A stretch of DNA of 43,303 nt, from contig JAPCJI010000010.1 in the NCBI GenBank assembly GCA_027887005.1, positions 1 to 43,303 on the forward strand, given 5' to 3'. Position 1 is the stretch's first letter. Each line of letters starts with the position of its first letter. A model generated the notes under the pieces. It made no database searches, was not told the DNA's origin, and saw only the letters and a program-made list of their open reading frames with translations. Of the stretch, positions 16,261-24,775 are shown piece after piece. This stretch comes from Nitrososphaerota archaeon (lineage in GTDB: Archaea > Thermoproteota > Nitrososphaeria > Nitrososphaerales > Gagatemarchaeaceae). The position numbers and the translations under genes were made by a program.

Positions 16261-17274
16261 TCAGGCTGCCTTCGGCTTGGCCTTGCTCTTCCAGAGCTTC
16301 GGGTAGGTGCCTGCCTTCATGATCACCCGCTCGGTGGTGCAGCTCAGGCCCTTGTGAAGGGAGCGCATCTCTTCCGTCGTGAGGAGAGCCTTCCCTATGG
16401 CGACCAGCTCCCCCTTCGAAGACATCAGCGCGAGGGTGTCGTCCTTGGAAATCCCTTCGGACACGGAGAGGATTCCGGGGATCCCCAGGCGCGCGCCATG
16501 GCAAATGGCGTCCACCGCAGAGTCGCGGACCACGATCCTGTCAATCGAACCCAGCGAATCCTCGATGGGCTTGACGATGGACCTCAGACCGGATTCGTCG
16601 CCGCTGCGGAGCTTGTACATGGCGTCGCTCAGCTGGTGCAGGTTGGAGAAGCCGTCGCTCTCCACGAGGGGCCCCACCTTGGTCCTGCGGAGTTCCACCA
16701 TGGTGGCCCCGACCTCCAGGACCTCCCCCATGTCGTAGACGAGCTTCCTGATGTAGGTCCCAGACTGACAGAGGCAGCGGAACAGGTGGAGGTTTCCCTT
16801 GCCCTCGGCGAGGCTCAGCTCGTAGATGGTCCTGCTTCTGACCTGCCTACTGACCGAGGAGCGCTGCGGGGGCCTCTGGAATATCTCCCCGGTGAACTCC
16901 TTCACTACTGCGCCGAGTTTCTTCGCAGGGACTGAAGAATGGATCCGCAGCACGCCCCAGTACTCCTTCGGGAACTCGAGGAGGAGGCTCAGGGCCTTGG
17001 TGGCGTGCCCCAGGCCGATGGGGAGGAGGCCCGAGACCGGGGGGTCGAGGGTCCCGCTGTGCCCCGCCTTCTCGACGCCCAGCATCTTCCTGACCCAGGC
17101 GACCACCTCGTGGCTCGTGGGACCGCGGGGCTTGTCGAGGGCGATGAGGCCGTACTGGAGCATCACGTCGACGGGGCGGGACCTGGGTTCCCAGCCGTGT
17201 TCGGGGTCGGCATCCTCCTCGTCGAGGACGACCATCCTCGGAGACCGGAACCTAGTCTCTTCTGCTTTTGACAT
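16261..17274 (-). CDS. cbf5: tRNA/rRNA pseudouridine synthase Cbf5 (TruB family)
   Basis: A 337-residue TruB-family enzyme, the catalytic subunit of H/ACA guide ribonucleoproteins and able to modify U55 of tRNA. GLIALDKPRGPTSHEVVAW and AGHSGTLDPPVSG carry the family motifs, with catalytic Asp77. The C-terminal third (about 235-325) is a PUA domain, followed by a basic tail. Start at ATG 17274, overlapping the end of cmk; a TTG six bases upstream is possible. The last protein gene of the long operon before the tRNA. Confidence 0.94.
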   Translation of the reverse strand: MSKAEETRFRSPRMVVLDEEDADPEHGWEPRSRPVDVMLQYGLIALDKPRGPTSHEVVAWVRKMLGVEKAGHSGTLDPPVSGLLPIGLGHATKALSLLLEFPKEYWGVLRIHSSVPAKKLGAVVKEFTGEIFQRPPQRSSVSRQVRSRTIYELSLAEGKGNLHLFRCLCQSGTYIRKLVYDMGEVLEVGATMVELRRTKVGPLVESDGFSNLHQLSDAMYKLRSGDESGLRSIVKPIEDSLGSIDRIVVRDSAVDAICHGARLGIPGILSVSEGISKDDTLALMSSKGELVAIGKALLTTEEMRSLHKGLSCTTERVIMKAGTYPKLWKSKAKPKAA

Positions 17275-17812
17275 ACTCAAGGATTATCCGCGCCACCCTG
17301 GACTCGTCTATGCGTTCCGTGTCCACGACGAGGTCGAAGGGCTTCAGGTCTTTGCCGAACTCGATCTGGTAGATCTTTCTGTAGAGCTTGTAGTTCTCGA
17401 AATCTCGGACCGAGAGGACCTTCATACACTTCGACAGAGAGATTTGGTCCCTCTTCGCCATCCTGGCCGCCCTGCTTCTGACCGACCCGGACAGCCACAC
17501 CTTCAGGCCGCCCTTCGAAAGCCAAGGCAGAGGGTAGCTGGTTATCACCACGTCTCCCTTCTTCGCCTTCTGCAGGAGCCTCGCGTCCACCTCCCTATCG
17601 AAGTCCGACGAGCGCTTCCTCTCCTCCAGGAACTTCATCCCCTCGCCCTTGTCCCACCAGTCCTCTCCTCCAGGGGTGTACCCCTCCTCAACCGCCATCT
17701 CCTTGAGGACGTCCCCGCCCCCGACGGTCGGGACCCCGAGGTCGGCCGCAACCATCTTCGAGACAGTTGTCTTTCCTACGGCGGGCATCCCTGAGATGAT
17801 GATGGCTTTCAT
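17252..17812 (-). CDS. cmk: Cytidylate kinase (archaeal type)
   Basis: P-loop kinase of 186 residues that phosphorylates CMP and dCMP. The Walker A stretch GMPAVGKTTVSK is at residues 8-19. The rest follows the short archaeal Cmk: VKGDVVITSYPLPW-like strand, LSGSVRSRAARMAKRD lid-like segment and DLVVDTERI near the end. In archaea cmk usually sits between adk/DUF106 and truB, as here, but the eL34 and eL14 genes often found around it are missing. Confidence 0.88.
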   Translation of the reverse strand: MKAIIISGMPAVGKTTVSKMVAADLGVPTVGGGDVLKEMAVEEGYTPGGEDWWDKGEGMKFLEERKRSSDFDREVDARLLQKAKKGDVVITSYPLPWLSKGGLKVWLSGSVRSRAARMAKRDQISLSKCMKVLSVRDFENYKLYRKIYQIEFGKDLKPFDLVVDTERIDESRVARIILEYVKSRRD

Positions 17813-17828
17813 GGCAATGACCGTGAGC

Positions 17829-18719
17829 CTAGGTTGTGGTGTGCAGGAGCTTGGTCAGCAGGCTCGAAGCGGTGAACGAGCTGATCAGATACCACCAGAA
17901 GAGGACCATGGCCCCGGTCGGACCGACCAGGAAGGGGATAGGGATCGGGGAGTGCGCGACCGCCACGTTGAACCCGCCGAGGAAGTTGGCCATCAGGTAA
18001 TAGACTCCGAGCAGAGGGACGAATGTGACAGCAGTCACCTTCAGCCTGGCGGTGGAGACCTTGGTCTGGGCCTGCCTCATCGGAAGCTCTCTCTTCTTTA
18101 TCTTCTCCAGCCTCGCCTTGTCGTTTGCCAGGGTCGCTTCTCGCTTCTCCTTGTTGAAGGCCGCGACTTCAGCCTTCATCCGCCTTTCGGCGTTGAGGTC
18201 CACGAGCCTGCGCGTCGCCAGCTGCGTCACGAGGCCGAGGGTGACCGAGGTCAGCGTTACGAGGTAGGTCGACTCCGGGATCGATATCGAAGGGACGGTG
18301 AAGGTGGAGGAGGCGGAGTTGGTGCCGTCGGTGACGAGGACGTGGTGGGCCCCGGAGCTCGAAGCTGGGACCCGGAAGTTGCACCCCGGAATCAAGCCGG
18401 TCGAATCAGTCCTGCAGGTCCCGCTGAAGGCGACCTGGTTGCCGTCGTAGATCACCGTTACGTTTCGGCCGGCCAGGAAGCCAGACCCGGAGACCTCGAC
18501 CAGGGCGTTGGAGCTGTCTGAAGATGGGCTCAGGGAAACTGCGGCTGCGCCCGAGCCCTGGGTGGCAGTCGTAGTGACAGTGGCGGTCGTCTGGGCGAAT
18601 ACTGGGGCAATCCAGCCCAGGGCCACGACCAGGAGGAGGATGATGGCGGCCAGGGAGGAGCTCGAGGCCCTGTCCGACGGAAGGGTCCTGCCCTGTCTGT
18701 GCATCTGCGAACGGGTCAT
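17829..18719 (-). CDS. EMC3/DUF106-family membrane protein with N-terminal Ig-like domain
   Basis: A 296-residue membrane protein of the archaeal DUF106 family, related to EMC3/TMCO1 and to YidC/Oxa1 insertases. Residues 22-42 are a hydrophobic signal or anchor ending at APVFAQ. Residues 55-142 look like an IPT/TIG or Ig-like beta domain (VSLSPSSDSSNALVEVSGSGF, then a TFTVP end) with Cys102 and Cys113 able to form a disulfide outside. TM segments follow at about 151-169, 228-248 and 266-290, with a charged, helical cytosolic hairpin between (170-225). Family members normally lack the extra domain. The start overlaps the adk stop (ATGA), and the gene lies next to secY, consistent with a membrane-protein insertion role. 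Confidence 0.8.
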   Translation of the reverse strand: MTRSQMHRQGRTLPSDRASSSSLAAIILLLVVALGWIAPVFAQTTATVTTTATQGSGAAAVSLSPSSDSSNALVEVSGSGFLAGRNVTVIYDGNQVAFSGTCRTDSTGLIPGCNFRVPASSSGAHHVLVTDGTNSASSTFTVPSISIPESTYLVTLTSVTLGLVTQLATRRLVDLNAERRMKAEVAAFNKEKREATLANDKARLEKIKKRELPMRQAQTKVSTARLKVTAVTFVPLLGVYYLMANFLGGFNVAVAHSPIPIPFLVGPTGAMVLFWWYLISSFTASSLLTKLLHTTT

Positions 18720-19285
18720 TTGGCCGCCCTCAACAACCCTGCGATTCTCCTCGCAGTGGCATCGGCTTTCCCTGCGGAGTTTCTGAAGGCGAACATGGGC
18801 GCGCCGGTGATGGTCGACACCACAGCAAGGAAGGTGCGGGCAAGCTCCAGCTCCTCTTTGACCTCCTCCACCGCGATCTTGTCCCTGTACCTCTTTGTGT
18901 CAGTGGCCCTGCGAGAAAGGATCTCCTCCGGGGCCGCTTCGATCAGGACCAGGTGGGTTGGTTTGAGTGCCCTCGCGACGTCGAAGGGTAACCCCGGCCA
19001 GAATCCCTCTTTCGTCCTGATGAAGAGGTGGGTGTCGACCAGGACCGAGGGGTGGGTCATCCTCGAGATCCTTGAGGCGGCCATAGTCTGGAGCTGGTTC
19101 TGCTTCACGACGGGAAGCTTCCGCAGCTCGTCCCGGTCCTTGATCCACTTCCGCTTCTTCCCTTCCTCGAGCATGACTGTGCCGAAGGTGACGAGCTCGG
19201 CCCCCTTGAGAAGAGACCTGACCCTCTCCACCACGGTCGTCTTCCCGACCCCGGCAATTCCGACGACCACAACCCTCAGGGACAC
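18716..19285 (-). CDS. adkA: Adenylate kinase (archaeal AdkA type)
   Basis: A 189-residue archaeal adenylate kinase that interconverts AMP, ADP and ATP. Walker A is GIAGVGKTTVV (residues 9-19). LVTFGTVMLEE, KLPVVKQNQLQ, VLVDTHLFIRT and a short Arg-rich lid (ILSRRATDTKRYRD) are the archaeal pattern. GTG start 4 nt before the end of secY spacing; usual position after secY in archaeal ribosomal operons. Confidence 0.93.
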   Translation of the reverse strand: MSLRVVVVGIAGVGKTTVVERVRSLLKGAELVTFGTVMLEEGKKRKWIKDRDELRKLPVVKQNQLQTMAASRISRMTHPSVLVDTHLFIRTKEGFWPGLPFDVARALKPTHLVLIEAAPEEILSRRATDTKRYRDKIAVEEVKEELELARTFLAVVSTITGAPMFAFRNSAGKADATARRIAGLLRAAK

Positions 19286-19289
19286 CGGT

Positions 19290-20726
19290 CTACCCTGCCC
19301 CTATCAGCCCGGCAAGGGCCGGCGATATCTCTTCCACCTGCTCCTTCAGGAGCATCTGGTAGTACTGGAGCACTATGTCCACCATCAGCAGGATGCCTAT
19401 GCCTGTGCCGAAGACCCCGAACAGGTCTGACACGCCGGCGACAAGGCCGATCAGAATTCCCCCTATGATGGTCAGGGTGGGTATGTACCTGTTCAGCACC
19501 TGCTCGATCGAGAGCCCCGTCCTGCGGAACCCTGGGACCTGGACGTTGGCGTCCATCAGGTTCTTGGCGACGGCCCTCGGATTCAGGCCGCCTATTTCGA
19601 CCCAGAGCCTGGCGAAGAGGACCGCCATTCCAACGAGATAGAAGAGGTAGATGAGGGAGTGAATTGGGTCTGCGACGGTCGCATTAACCCCCTGGGGGGC
19701 GGTGATGTAGTACACAAGCCCGCCGTTCGGGTAGGAGGACTGGGTACCGTTGACCGGGGCGGGCCAGGTGCCAAGGTAGTTCAACCATGAGTTGCTGGAA
19801 CTCCCGGCATAGTTGTACAGGATCCTCGTGAAAAAGGTGACGTTCGCCCCGAGAGCAGAGACCAGGATGACGGGGATGTTCGAGACGTAGAGGAGCTTGA
19901 TTGGATAGACTCCCTGGAAGCCCCTGTACTTGATGGAGGTGATGGGGAGCTCGACCCTGATGCCCTCGATGTATACTAGGACGAGGAGCATGACCAGGGT
20001 GAGGGTGAAGGTCAAGAGGCTCGGGTATCTGTACCCCCTGATCACGATGTCCGGGAGGGTGTGGGTGAAGAATGAGCTGATGAGGGCGGGGATGAAGCCG
20101 AATATCTCCGTCGTCGTAGATGTGGCGCGGACTGTGAAGGGGGAGAAGGTGTACCACATGACGGTCTGGCAGACGCCGGCGAGGATGAAGAGGCTGACCC
20201 CGCTGCCGATCCCCCATCCCTTCTGAATCATCTCGTCTAGGAGCAGGACGAGCACGCTCGCGATGAAGAGCTGGACGAAGATGACCAGCTCCTGGTTGCC
20301 AGTCAGGACCCCGAGGGCCCCGCCCAGGATGTAGGCCAGCGACTCTCCAACGATTACGATGAACGTCAGGAACTTCGTCGATGAGCCGAAGATGGCCCTG
20401 TCTGCGGGGTTGCTCATGTCGAGCTTGATGATGTCGCTGCCGACGAGGAGTTGGAGTATTAGACCGGACGTGACGATGGGCCCGATGCCCAGTTCCATGA
20501 GGGTCCCCTGGGTGGACGCGAAGACGACCCTCAGGAACGCGAGCTGGTCCTGCTGGTGGCCTGGCCCACCGAAGCCGAAGAGCGGGGTCGTGGCCATGAC
20601 AAGGTAAGCGATTAGGGCCAGGCCAGTCCAGATGAACCGCTCGTTGAGGCCAGGCTTGCGTTCGGGCTTCGGAATCTCGGGAAGGACAGTCCCTACGCTC
20701 TTGATGAACTCGCGCATCGATGCCAA
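19290..20726 (-). CDS. secY: Preprotein translocase subunit SecY
   Basis: The 478-residue channel subunit of the Sec translocon with ten membrane segments. GFGGPGHQQDQLAFLRV marks the plug region, and TLMELGIGPIVTSGLILQLL is transmembrane segment 2. The SIKYRGFQGVYPIKLLYVSNIPVI region (split, near residues 275-300) is the ribosome-contacting archaeal loop. The C-terminal helix ends VEEISPALAGLIG. Follows uL15 by 11 nt, the universal order. Confidence 0.97.
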   Translation of the reverse strand: MASMREFIKSVGTVLPEIPKPERKPGLNERFIWTGLALIAYLVMATTPLFGFGGPGHQQDQLAFLRVVFASTQGTLMELGIGPIVTSGLILQLLVGSDIIKLDMSNPADRAIFGSSTKFLTFIVIVGESLAYILGGALGVLTGNQELVIFVQLFIASVLVLLLDEMIQKGWGIGSGVSLFILAGVCQTVMWYTFSPFTVRATSTTTEIFGFIPALISSFFTHTLPDIVIRGYRYPSLLTFTLTLVMLLVLVYIEGIRVELPITSIKYRGFQGVYPIKLLYVSNIPVILVSALGANVTFFTRILYNYAGSSSNSWLNYLGTWPAPVNGTQSSYPNGGLVYYITAPQGVNATVADPIHSLIYLFYLVGMAVLFARLWVEIGGLNPRAVAKNLMDANVQVPGFRRTGLSIEQVLNRYIPTLTIIGGILIGLVAGVSDLFGVFGTGIGILLMVDIVLQYYQMLLKEQVEEISPALAGLIGAG

Positions 20727-20737
20727 TTGAAGAGGCC

Positions 20738-21139
20738 TTACTCCTCGAGTGCTACCTTTCCGCCCGCGGCCTCTATTTTAGCCTGAGCATTCTTGGTTAT
20801 TGAGGCGACCTTGACCTCGTAGGCGCCCTTGACGCTTCCCGAGCCCAGCAGCTTCTGTATGCCCAGTGAGGAGAGGTCCACTGACTTCCCCTTGGCGAGC
20901 GAGTCGAGGTCCCCGACGTTGATCACATGGGTCGGCTTCAGGTAGTAACTTGGAGGCCGGAACGGGTCCCTGCCGAAGTGGTCGGGGTCGTTCTGGATCA
21001 TCCAGCTCCACTTGTGCTTGTGCAGGCCTGCGTTGCCGTGGCCCCCCCTGCTTCCGGAGTGGCGATGCTGCCCTATCTGCCCGTAGCCGTGGGTCCTCAT
21101 GCCCCGATAGCGCCTGCTCTTCCGGACTCTGGTCGGCAT
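20738..21139 (-). CDS. rpl15: Ribosomal protein uL15
   Basis: Large-subunit protein of 133 residues. RKSRRYRGMRTHGYGQIGQH and SRGGHGNAG are the conserved glycine-rich basic N-terminus of archaeal uL15. ATG start directly after uL30. Confidence 0.95.
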   Translation of the reverse strand: MPTRVRKSRRYRGMRTHGYGQIGQHRHSGSRGGHGNAGLHKHKWSWMIQNDPDHFGRDPFRPPSYYLKPTHVINVGDLDSLAKGKSVDLSSLGIQKLLGSGSVKGAYEVKVASITKNAQAKIEAAGGKVALEE

Positions 21140-21140
21140 G

Positions 21141-21605
21141 CTAGACCATCCTCTTCACAATGTCTGCCAGCTTGGGGTTGCTCCCCAGCATCCCCCTTTC
21201 CGTGTACTGCCGCCTCATGGACTGCTTGAAACCCCCCCTCGGAGGGGCGAGCCGGAAGAAGGGCCTGATCCCTTCGACTGCCGAGAGGCGCATCCCTTCC
21301 TTCAGCATCTTCTCCGCCAGGTCTTCTGGCTTCTTGAAGCCCAGGGCCTTCAAAGCGGCGGCGTCCAGGCCCTTGGTCGTGCTGACCATCCCGCGCTTCT
21401 TCAGGAGGGTCGCCAGCAGGTCGGCGTCCACGGGGGCCCAGGCCACGTGGTCCTTGCAGAGCCTGAGCATCCCCAGGGTGGAAGCGTCGTCGGGGACCAC
21501 CGAGGCGGTGAACTTCCTTACGACCTTCAGCCCTTCGAGTGCCTTCCTGACAGGCGCAGAGGAGTTGATGGCTCCGTGTATGTTCAGGACGAGGAGAAGT
21601 GTCGT
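21141..21605 (-). CDS. rpl30: Ribosomal protein uL30, apparent ACG start
   Basis: Large-subunit protein of 154 residues if started at ACG 21605. That gives (M)TLLLVLNIHGAINSSAPVRK, the first strand and loop of archaeal uL30, followed by LEGLKVVRKFTASVVPDDAS. No ATG, GTG or TTG lies in frame before the conserved region; the first is GTG at 21500, which would remove 35 residues including the first strand. A TGA is in frame 6 nt above the ACG. GGTGAT, a good match to the 16S 3' end, lies 6 nt upstream. The C-terminal half has the archaeal extension with GFKQSMRRQYTERGMLG. Confidence 0.9.
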   Translation of the reverse strand, partial: TTLLLVLNIHGAINSSAPVRKALEGLKVVRKFTASVVPDDASTLGMLRLCKDHVAWAPVDADLLATLLKKRGMVSTTKGLDAAALKALGFKKPEDLAEKMLKEGMRLSAVEGIRPFFRLAPPRGGFKQSMRRQYTERGMLGSNPKLADIVKRMV

Positions 21606-21616
21606 TCCAAATCACC

Positions 21617-22246
21617 CTATACGTTGAGCCCGTGGGACATCCGGAAGGCGTCGTAGACTGCGTTGGCCAGGGAGGACATCGTGTTGGTGGAGCCGAAGGT
21701 CCGGATCCATGCGTCCTTGACGCCGGCAAGCTGAAGCAGGTTCTTGAGGGCAGGTCCGGCCACGAGCCCTAGTCCCCTCGGGCCCGGCATGGCCTGCACA
21801 GTCACGCTCCCGGCCTTCCCTCTGATCCTGTAGGGGACAGAGTGAGTCCCTCCGCACCTGCACTCCCAGCTCCCGCAGCCGAGCTTCACCGGTATGATGT
21901 TCAGAAGCGCCTGGACCGTCGCCTTCTCAATGGCATCCCGGGTCTGCATGGCCTTGCCCTTGCCGACCCCGAACCAGCCGGCCCCGTTCCCCACTGCGAC
22001 GACCGCTGAGAATCGCGTCAGCTCCCCGGCGTCGGTCTGCTTCTGGACTACGCTGACCCCTACGACCTCGTTCCTGAGGTCCGGGAGGAGTTTTTTCACT
22101 ATCTCCGCTTCGCGCACCCTCTGGCCTGTCCTGAATACCTCTTCCAGGGACGTGATCTTGCCTTCGTTGACCAGTTTGCCCAGCTTCGTCCTCGGCACCC
22201 ACACCTGCTCCTCCTCTTCACGCCTTCCCCTGCCGAAGGATGACAT
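21617..22246 (-). CDS. rps5: Ribosomal protein uS5
   Basis: Small-subunit protein of 209 residues. The dsRNA-binding-like N-terminal domain contains RFSAVVAVGNGAGWFGVGKG; GCGSWECRCGGTHSVPYRI and the C-terminal GSTNTMSSLANAVYDAF are typical of archaeal uS5. ATG overlaps the uL18 stop (TAATG). Confidence 0.96.
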   Translation of the reverse strand: MSSFGRGRREEEEQVWVPRTKLGKLVNEGKITSLEEVFRTGQRVREAEIVKKLLPDLRNEVVGVSVVQKQTDAGELTRFSAVVAVGNGAGWFGVGKGKAMQTRDAIEKATVQALLNIIPVKLGCGSWECRCGGTHSVPYRIRGKAGSVTVQAMPGPRGLGLVAGPALKNLLQLAGVKDAWIRTFGSTNTMSSLANAVYDAFRMSHGLNV

Positions 22247-22827
22247 TACTTCTTCTCCCCTGCGATCGCTGCCTTCGTCTTCTCAAAGTGGCTGGGGTAG
22301 TCCTCTGGCTTGAAGCCCGCCTTGAGGAGCGATGCGAAGGTCTTCTCGTAGGCCTCCTTGGATTCAGACGAAAGCTTGGCCGCGTACTCCGAGATCGACT
22401 TTCCGGACAGCCTCTCCTCTGACGGCAGCGCCTCCTCGCCGATGGGGACGCTGACTCCGGCGTCGACCACCCCCTTGGCGAAGGCCACCATCCTGCCCCC
22501 GCGGATGAACGGGTCAAGCCCGTTGTAGAGGAATGCCTCCTTCACACCCTTGGCCAGGGCCTTCTTGCCCGCGACCATCCCGAGCAGGTAGCAGGCAGGG
22601 GTCGACTTCAGCGATCCGTGCCAGCCGAGCTGCGGTAGCTCTCGCGAGTGCGCGGACGCGACCACCATGTCTCCCTTGACCGTGGGTTGCACGAACTGTG
22701 CCGAGACGTTCTTGTTCGAAATGCGCACGACCAGCAGGACCCCCTTGGAGGTGATCGCCCGCTTCCTCGACCTGTAGTCGGTGACGCCCTCTCTCCTTCT
22801 GCGGAGCAATGGGACGTGGGTGGACAT
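22246..22827 (-). CDS. rpl18: Ribosomal protein uL18
   Basis: Large-subunit 5S rRNA-binding protein of 193 residues. LLRRRREGVTDYRSRKRAI is the archaeal N-terminus; LVVRISNKNVSAQF and GMVAGKKALAKGVKEAFLYN follow. Start ATG 22827 overlaps the eL19 stop; the longer frame to 22989 is a shadow. Confidence 0.95.
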   Translation of the reverse strand: MSTHVPLLRRRREGVTDYRSRKRAITSKGVLLVVRISNKNVSAQFVQPTVKGDMVVASAHSRELPQLGWHGSLKSTPACYLLGMVAGKKALAKGVKEAFLYNGLDPFIRGGRMVAFAKGVVDAGVSVPIGEEALPSEERLSGKSISEYAAKLSSESKEAYEKTFASLLKAGFKPEDYPSHFEKTKAAIAGEKK

Positions 22828-23261
22828 TACTTCTTTGCCTCCTTCATCAGGTCCAGGAGATGCTTGACTCCCCTGACCTGTCCTCCCTTCACCTGCTTGT
22901 AGAGCTTCTTGTAGGACGCCTGGGTCAACTCCTTCCTGTCCTTCGCGACCTTCAGCCGCCATCTCAGGGCGCGCACCTTGGTGATCCACTGTTGCTTCCT
23001 CGGGTTGCGCGCGTGGGCGCTTCCTTCCGTCGAGCCTGAGCCCCGGCCGCGCTTCAGCTTCGCCGACCTTTCCCTGAACCTTCCGCGCGACACACCTTTC
23101 TCGGGGGCCGCGTGGATCGCGCCGAACCCGATCAGCCCGCGGATTGTGCTGCGGGTGATGGCGTCCTGGATCAGGTCTGAGTATTCATCGTCGAAGATCA
23201 CTCTGTCCAGTCCCACGCCCATGACGGAGGCGGCGAGCCTGCGCTTACTTCTTAGATTCAA
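22827..23261 (-). CDS. rpl19e: Ribosomal protein eL19
   Basis: Archaeal/eukaryotic-specific large-subunit protein of 144 residues. NLRSKRRLAASVMGVG and the basic RGRGSGSTEGSAHARNPRKQ region are the family pattern. Start TTG 23261 lies inside the eL32 end. Confidence 0.94.
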   Translation of the reverse strand: MNLRSKRRLAASVMGVGLDRVIFDDEYSDLIQDAITRSTIRGLIGFGAIHAAPEKGVSRGRFRERSAKLKRGRGSGSTEGSAHARNPRKQQWITKVRALRWRLKVAKDRKELTQASYKKLYKQVKGGQVRGVKHLLDLMKEAKK

Positions 23262-23673
23262 TTATCCTCAACCCTGTCGGATTCACGACCCTGAGCCCGA
23301 GCTCGGTGGCCCTCGCAAGGATCTGCTCCCTCTTCTTCGCGCCGACGGTGCCCCCGATCCTGGCGACGTCCCTTCCTGGGACCAGGGCGTCGAGTTCGGA
23401 CACCCTCTGGACGAGCACGTCGAAGTGCCCGCTTGGATGGAGCCCCCGGGCGTGGACGGGGCCCCTGTACCCTACCCTCACCAGGGCGGGCCAGCCCTTG
23501 TCCTGGCGTCTCATCTTGCTGTCGACCCCCTTGGGCTTCCTCCACTCGGGGTGGATCCGGACGTAGCGCCAGCTCTCCTGTCTGACGAACTCCGGCCTGT
23601 TGACCGCGACTTCCTTCCTCTTCGCGACCAGGGCCTTCAGCCTGTTCTCCTCTGAAACCTTCTGCTTCGGCAA
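23245..23673 (-). CDS. rpl32e: Ribosomal protein eL32
   Basis: Archaeal/eukaryotic-specific protein of 142 residues. ESWRYVRIHPEWRKPKGVDS and MRRQDKGWPALVRVGYRGP are conserved; VVNPTGLRIIE ends the fold. TTG start at 23673, 2 nt after uL6. Confidence 0.94.
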   Translation of the reverse strand: MPKQKVSEENRLKALVAKRKEVAVNRPEFVRQESWRYVRIHPEWRKPKGVDSKMRRQDKGWPALVRVGYRGPVHARGLHPSGHFDVLVQRVSELDALVPGRDVARIGGTVGAKKREQILARATELGLRVVNPTGLRIIESKK

Positions 23674-23675
23674 AG

Positions 23676-24230
23676 CTAGAGCCCCACTTCCTTCACGTAG
23701 ATATAGAGTCCGTCGAGGAAGATCCTCGAGTCCTTCCTTTTCACCTTGGTCGCGAGCTCTACGTTGGCTGCCGTCTGGCCCACGTCTTCGAGGGAGACCC
23801 CCTTGACGATGACGTCGTCCCCTTCGACCGACGCCTTGCAGCTGCCGACGATCTTGGCGATCCTGGGGGAGCGCTCGCCGACGAAGTTCTCCACGTGGAT
23901 TTCGTCCCCCTTGACCTTTACCGAGATCGGGAAGTGGGCGTAGACCACCTTGAGCTTGTAGGTGTACCCCTTGGTCACGCCCGTGATCATGTTGTTGATC
24001 AGGCTCGCGACTGTGTTGATGATGACGTTGTCCTTCTTCTTCTTGGAGAAGGGAGATATGATCACGCTGTCCCCTTCAACCCCGATGTTCACCCCGACCT
24101 TGTCGAAGTGCTTCTTGGCCTCTCCCAGCTTCCCCTTGACTGTCAGCGTCCTCTCTTCAAGCTTCACGCTGACGCCTTCGGGCATCTTGACTGCCTGCTG
24201 CGCGACCTGGCTAGTAGACAAATCCCACAA
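23676..24230 (-). CDS. rpl6: Ribosomal protein uL6
   Basis: Large-subunit protein with two similar domains, 184 residues. The first holds KMPEGVSVKLEERTLTVKG; VVYAHFPISVKVKGDEIHVE with NFVGERSPR is the second. TTG starts at 24230 or 24221 both overlap the uS8 stop and cannot be separated by sequence. Confidence 0.95.
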   Translation of the reverse strand: MWDLSTSQVAQQAVKMPEGVSVKLEERTLTVKGKLGEAKKHFDKVGVNIGVEGDSVIISPFSKKKKDNVIINTVASLINNMITGVTKGYTYKLKVVYAHFPISVKVKGDEIHVENFVGERSPRIAKIVGSCKASVEGDDVIVKGVSLEDVGQTAANVELATKVKRKDSRIFLDGLYIYVKEVGL

Positions 24231-24603
24231 GCCTCCCGCCGATCTTCTTTTCCTGGGCTTCTGCGTGCGACATCACTCCCTGAGGCGTTGAGACAATCAG
24301 GGTCCCGACCCCCACGGCCGGGAGGTACCTGTGCTCCCAATCGACCAGCTTGGCCGACTTCACGGCGAAGCGTGGCGAGATGACGCCGCACCTGTTTATC
24401 CGCCCGAGGAGCTGGACCTTCAGCTTCCCACCGACTCCGTCGTCGATGTGCTCGAATTCACCTAGGTAGCGCCTCTTCTGCAGGACCTTCAGGACCTCGC
24501 TCGCAAGCTTCGAAGCGGGGATGACCACGCACTCTCGCTTGTTCCTCAGCTCCGCGTTCTGGAGGCTCGCGAAGAGGTTTGACAGGACGTTGGTTGCTGC
24601 CAT
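24211..24603 (-). CDS. rps8: Ribosomal protein uS8
   Basis: Small-subunit 16S-binding protein of 130 residues. LSNLFASLQNAELRNKRE and the C-terminal VSTPQGVMSHAEAQEKKIGG match archaeal uS8. ATG start 11 nt after uS14. Confidence 0.96.
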   Translation of the reverse strand: MAATNVLSNLFASLQNAELRNKRECVVIPASKLASEVLKVLQKRRYLGEFEHIDDGVGGKLKVQLLGRINRCGVISPRFAVKSAKLVDWEHRYLPAVGVGTLIVSTPQGVMSHAEAQEKKIGGRLVGFVY

Positions 24604-24613
24604 CTCTTATCCC

Positions 24614-24775
24614 TCAGTCATACTTCCTGAAGCCTAGCTTCTCCGCTACTTCTCTGAAACACTGCCTGCAAAGGACGAGGTTGTAGGACCTGATAACTGC
24701 CCCGTACTGGCCGCACCTTCGGCAGTAGTGGGCGACCTTGCCATACTTCCTCACCTTTGTGTGCCTCTCTTTCAT
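24614..24775 (-). CDS. rps14: Ribosomal protein uS14 (zinc-binding type)
   Basis: A 53-residue gene. It reads [18 protein letters not shown] and onward, with zinc ligands Cys18, Cys21, Cys36 and Cys39. The ATG overlaps the uL5 stop (ATGA) and the TGA at 24616-24614 precedes uS8. Full length for archaeal uS14. Confidence 0.96.
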   Translation of the reverse strand: MKERHTKVRKYGKVAHYCRRCGQYGAVIRSYNLVLCRQCFREVAEKLGFRKYD

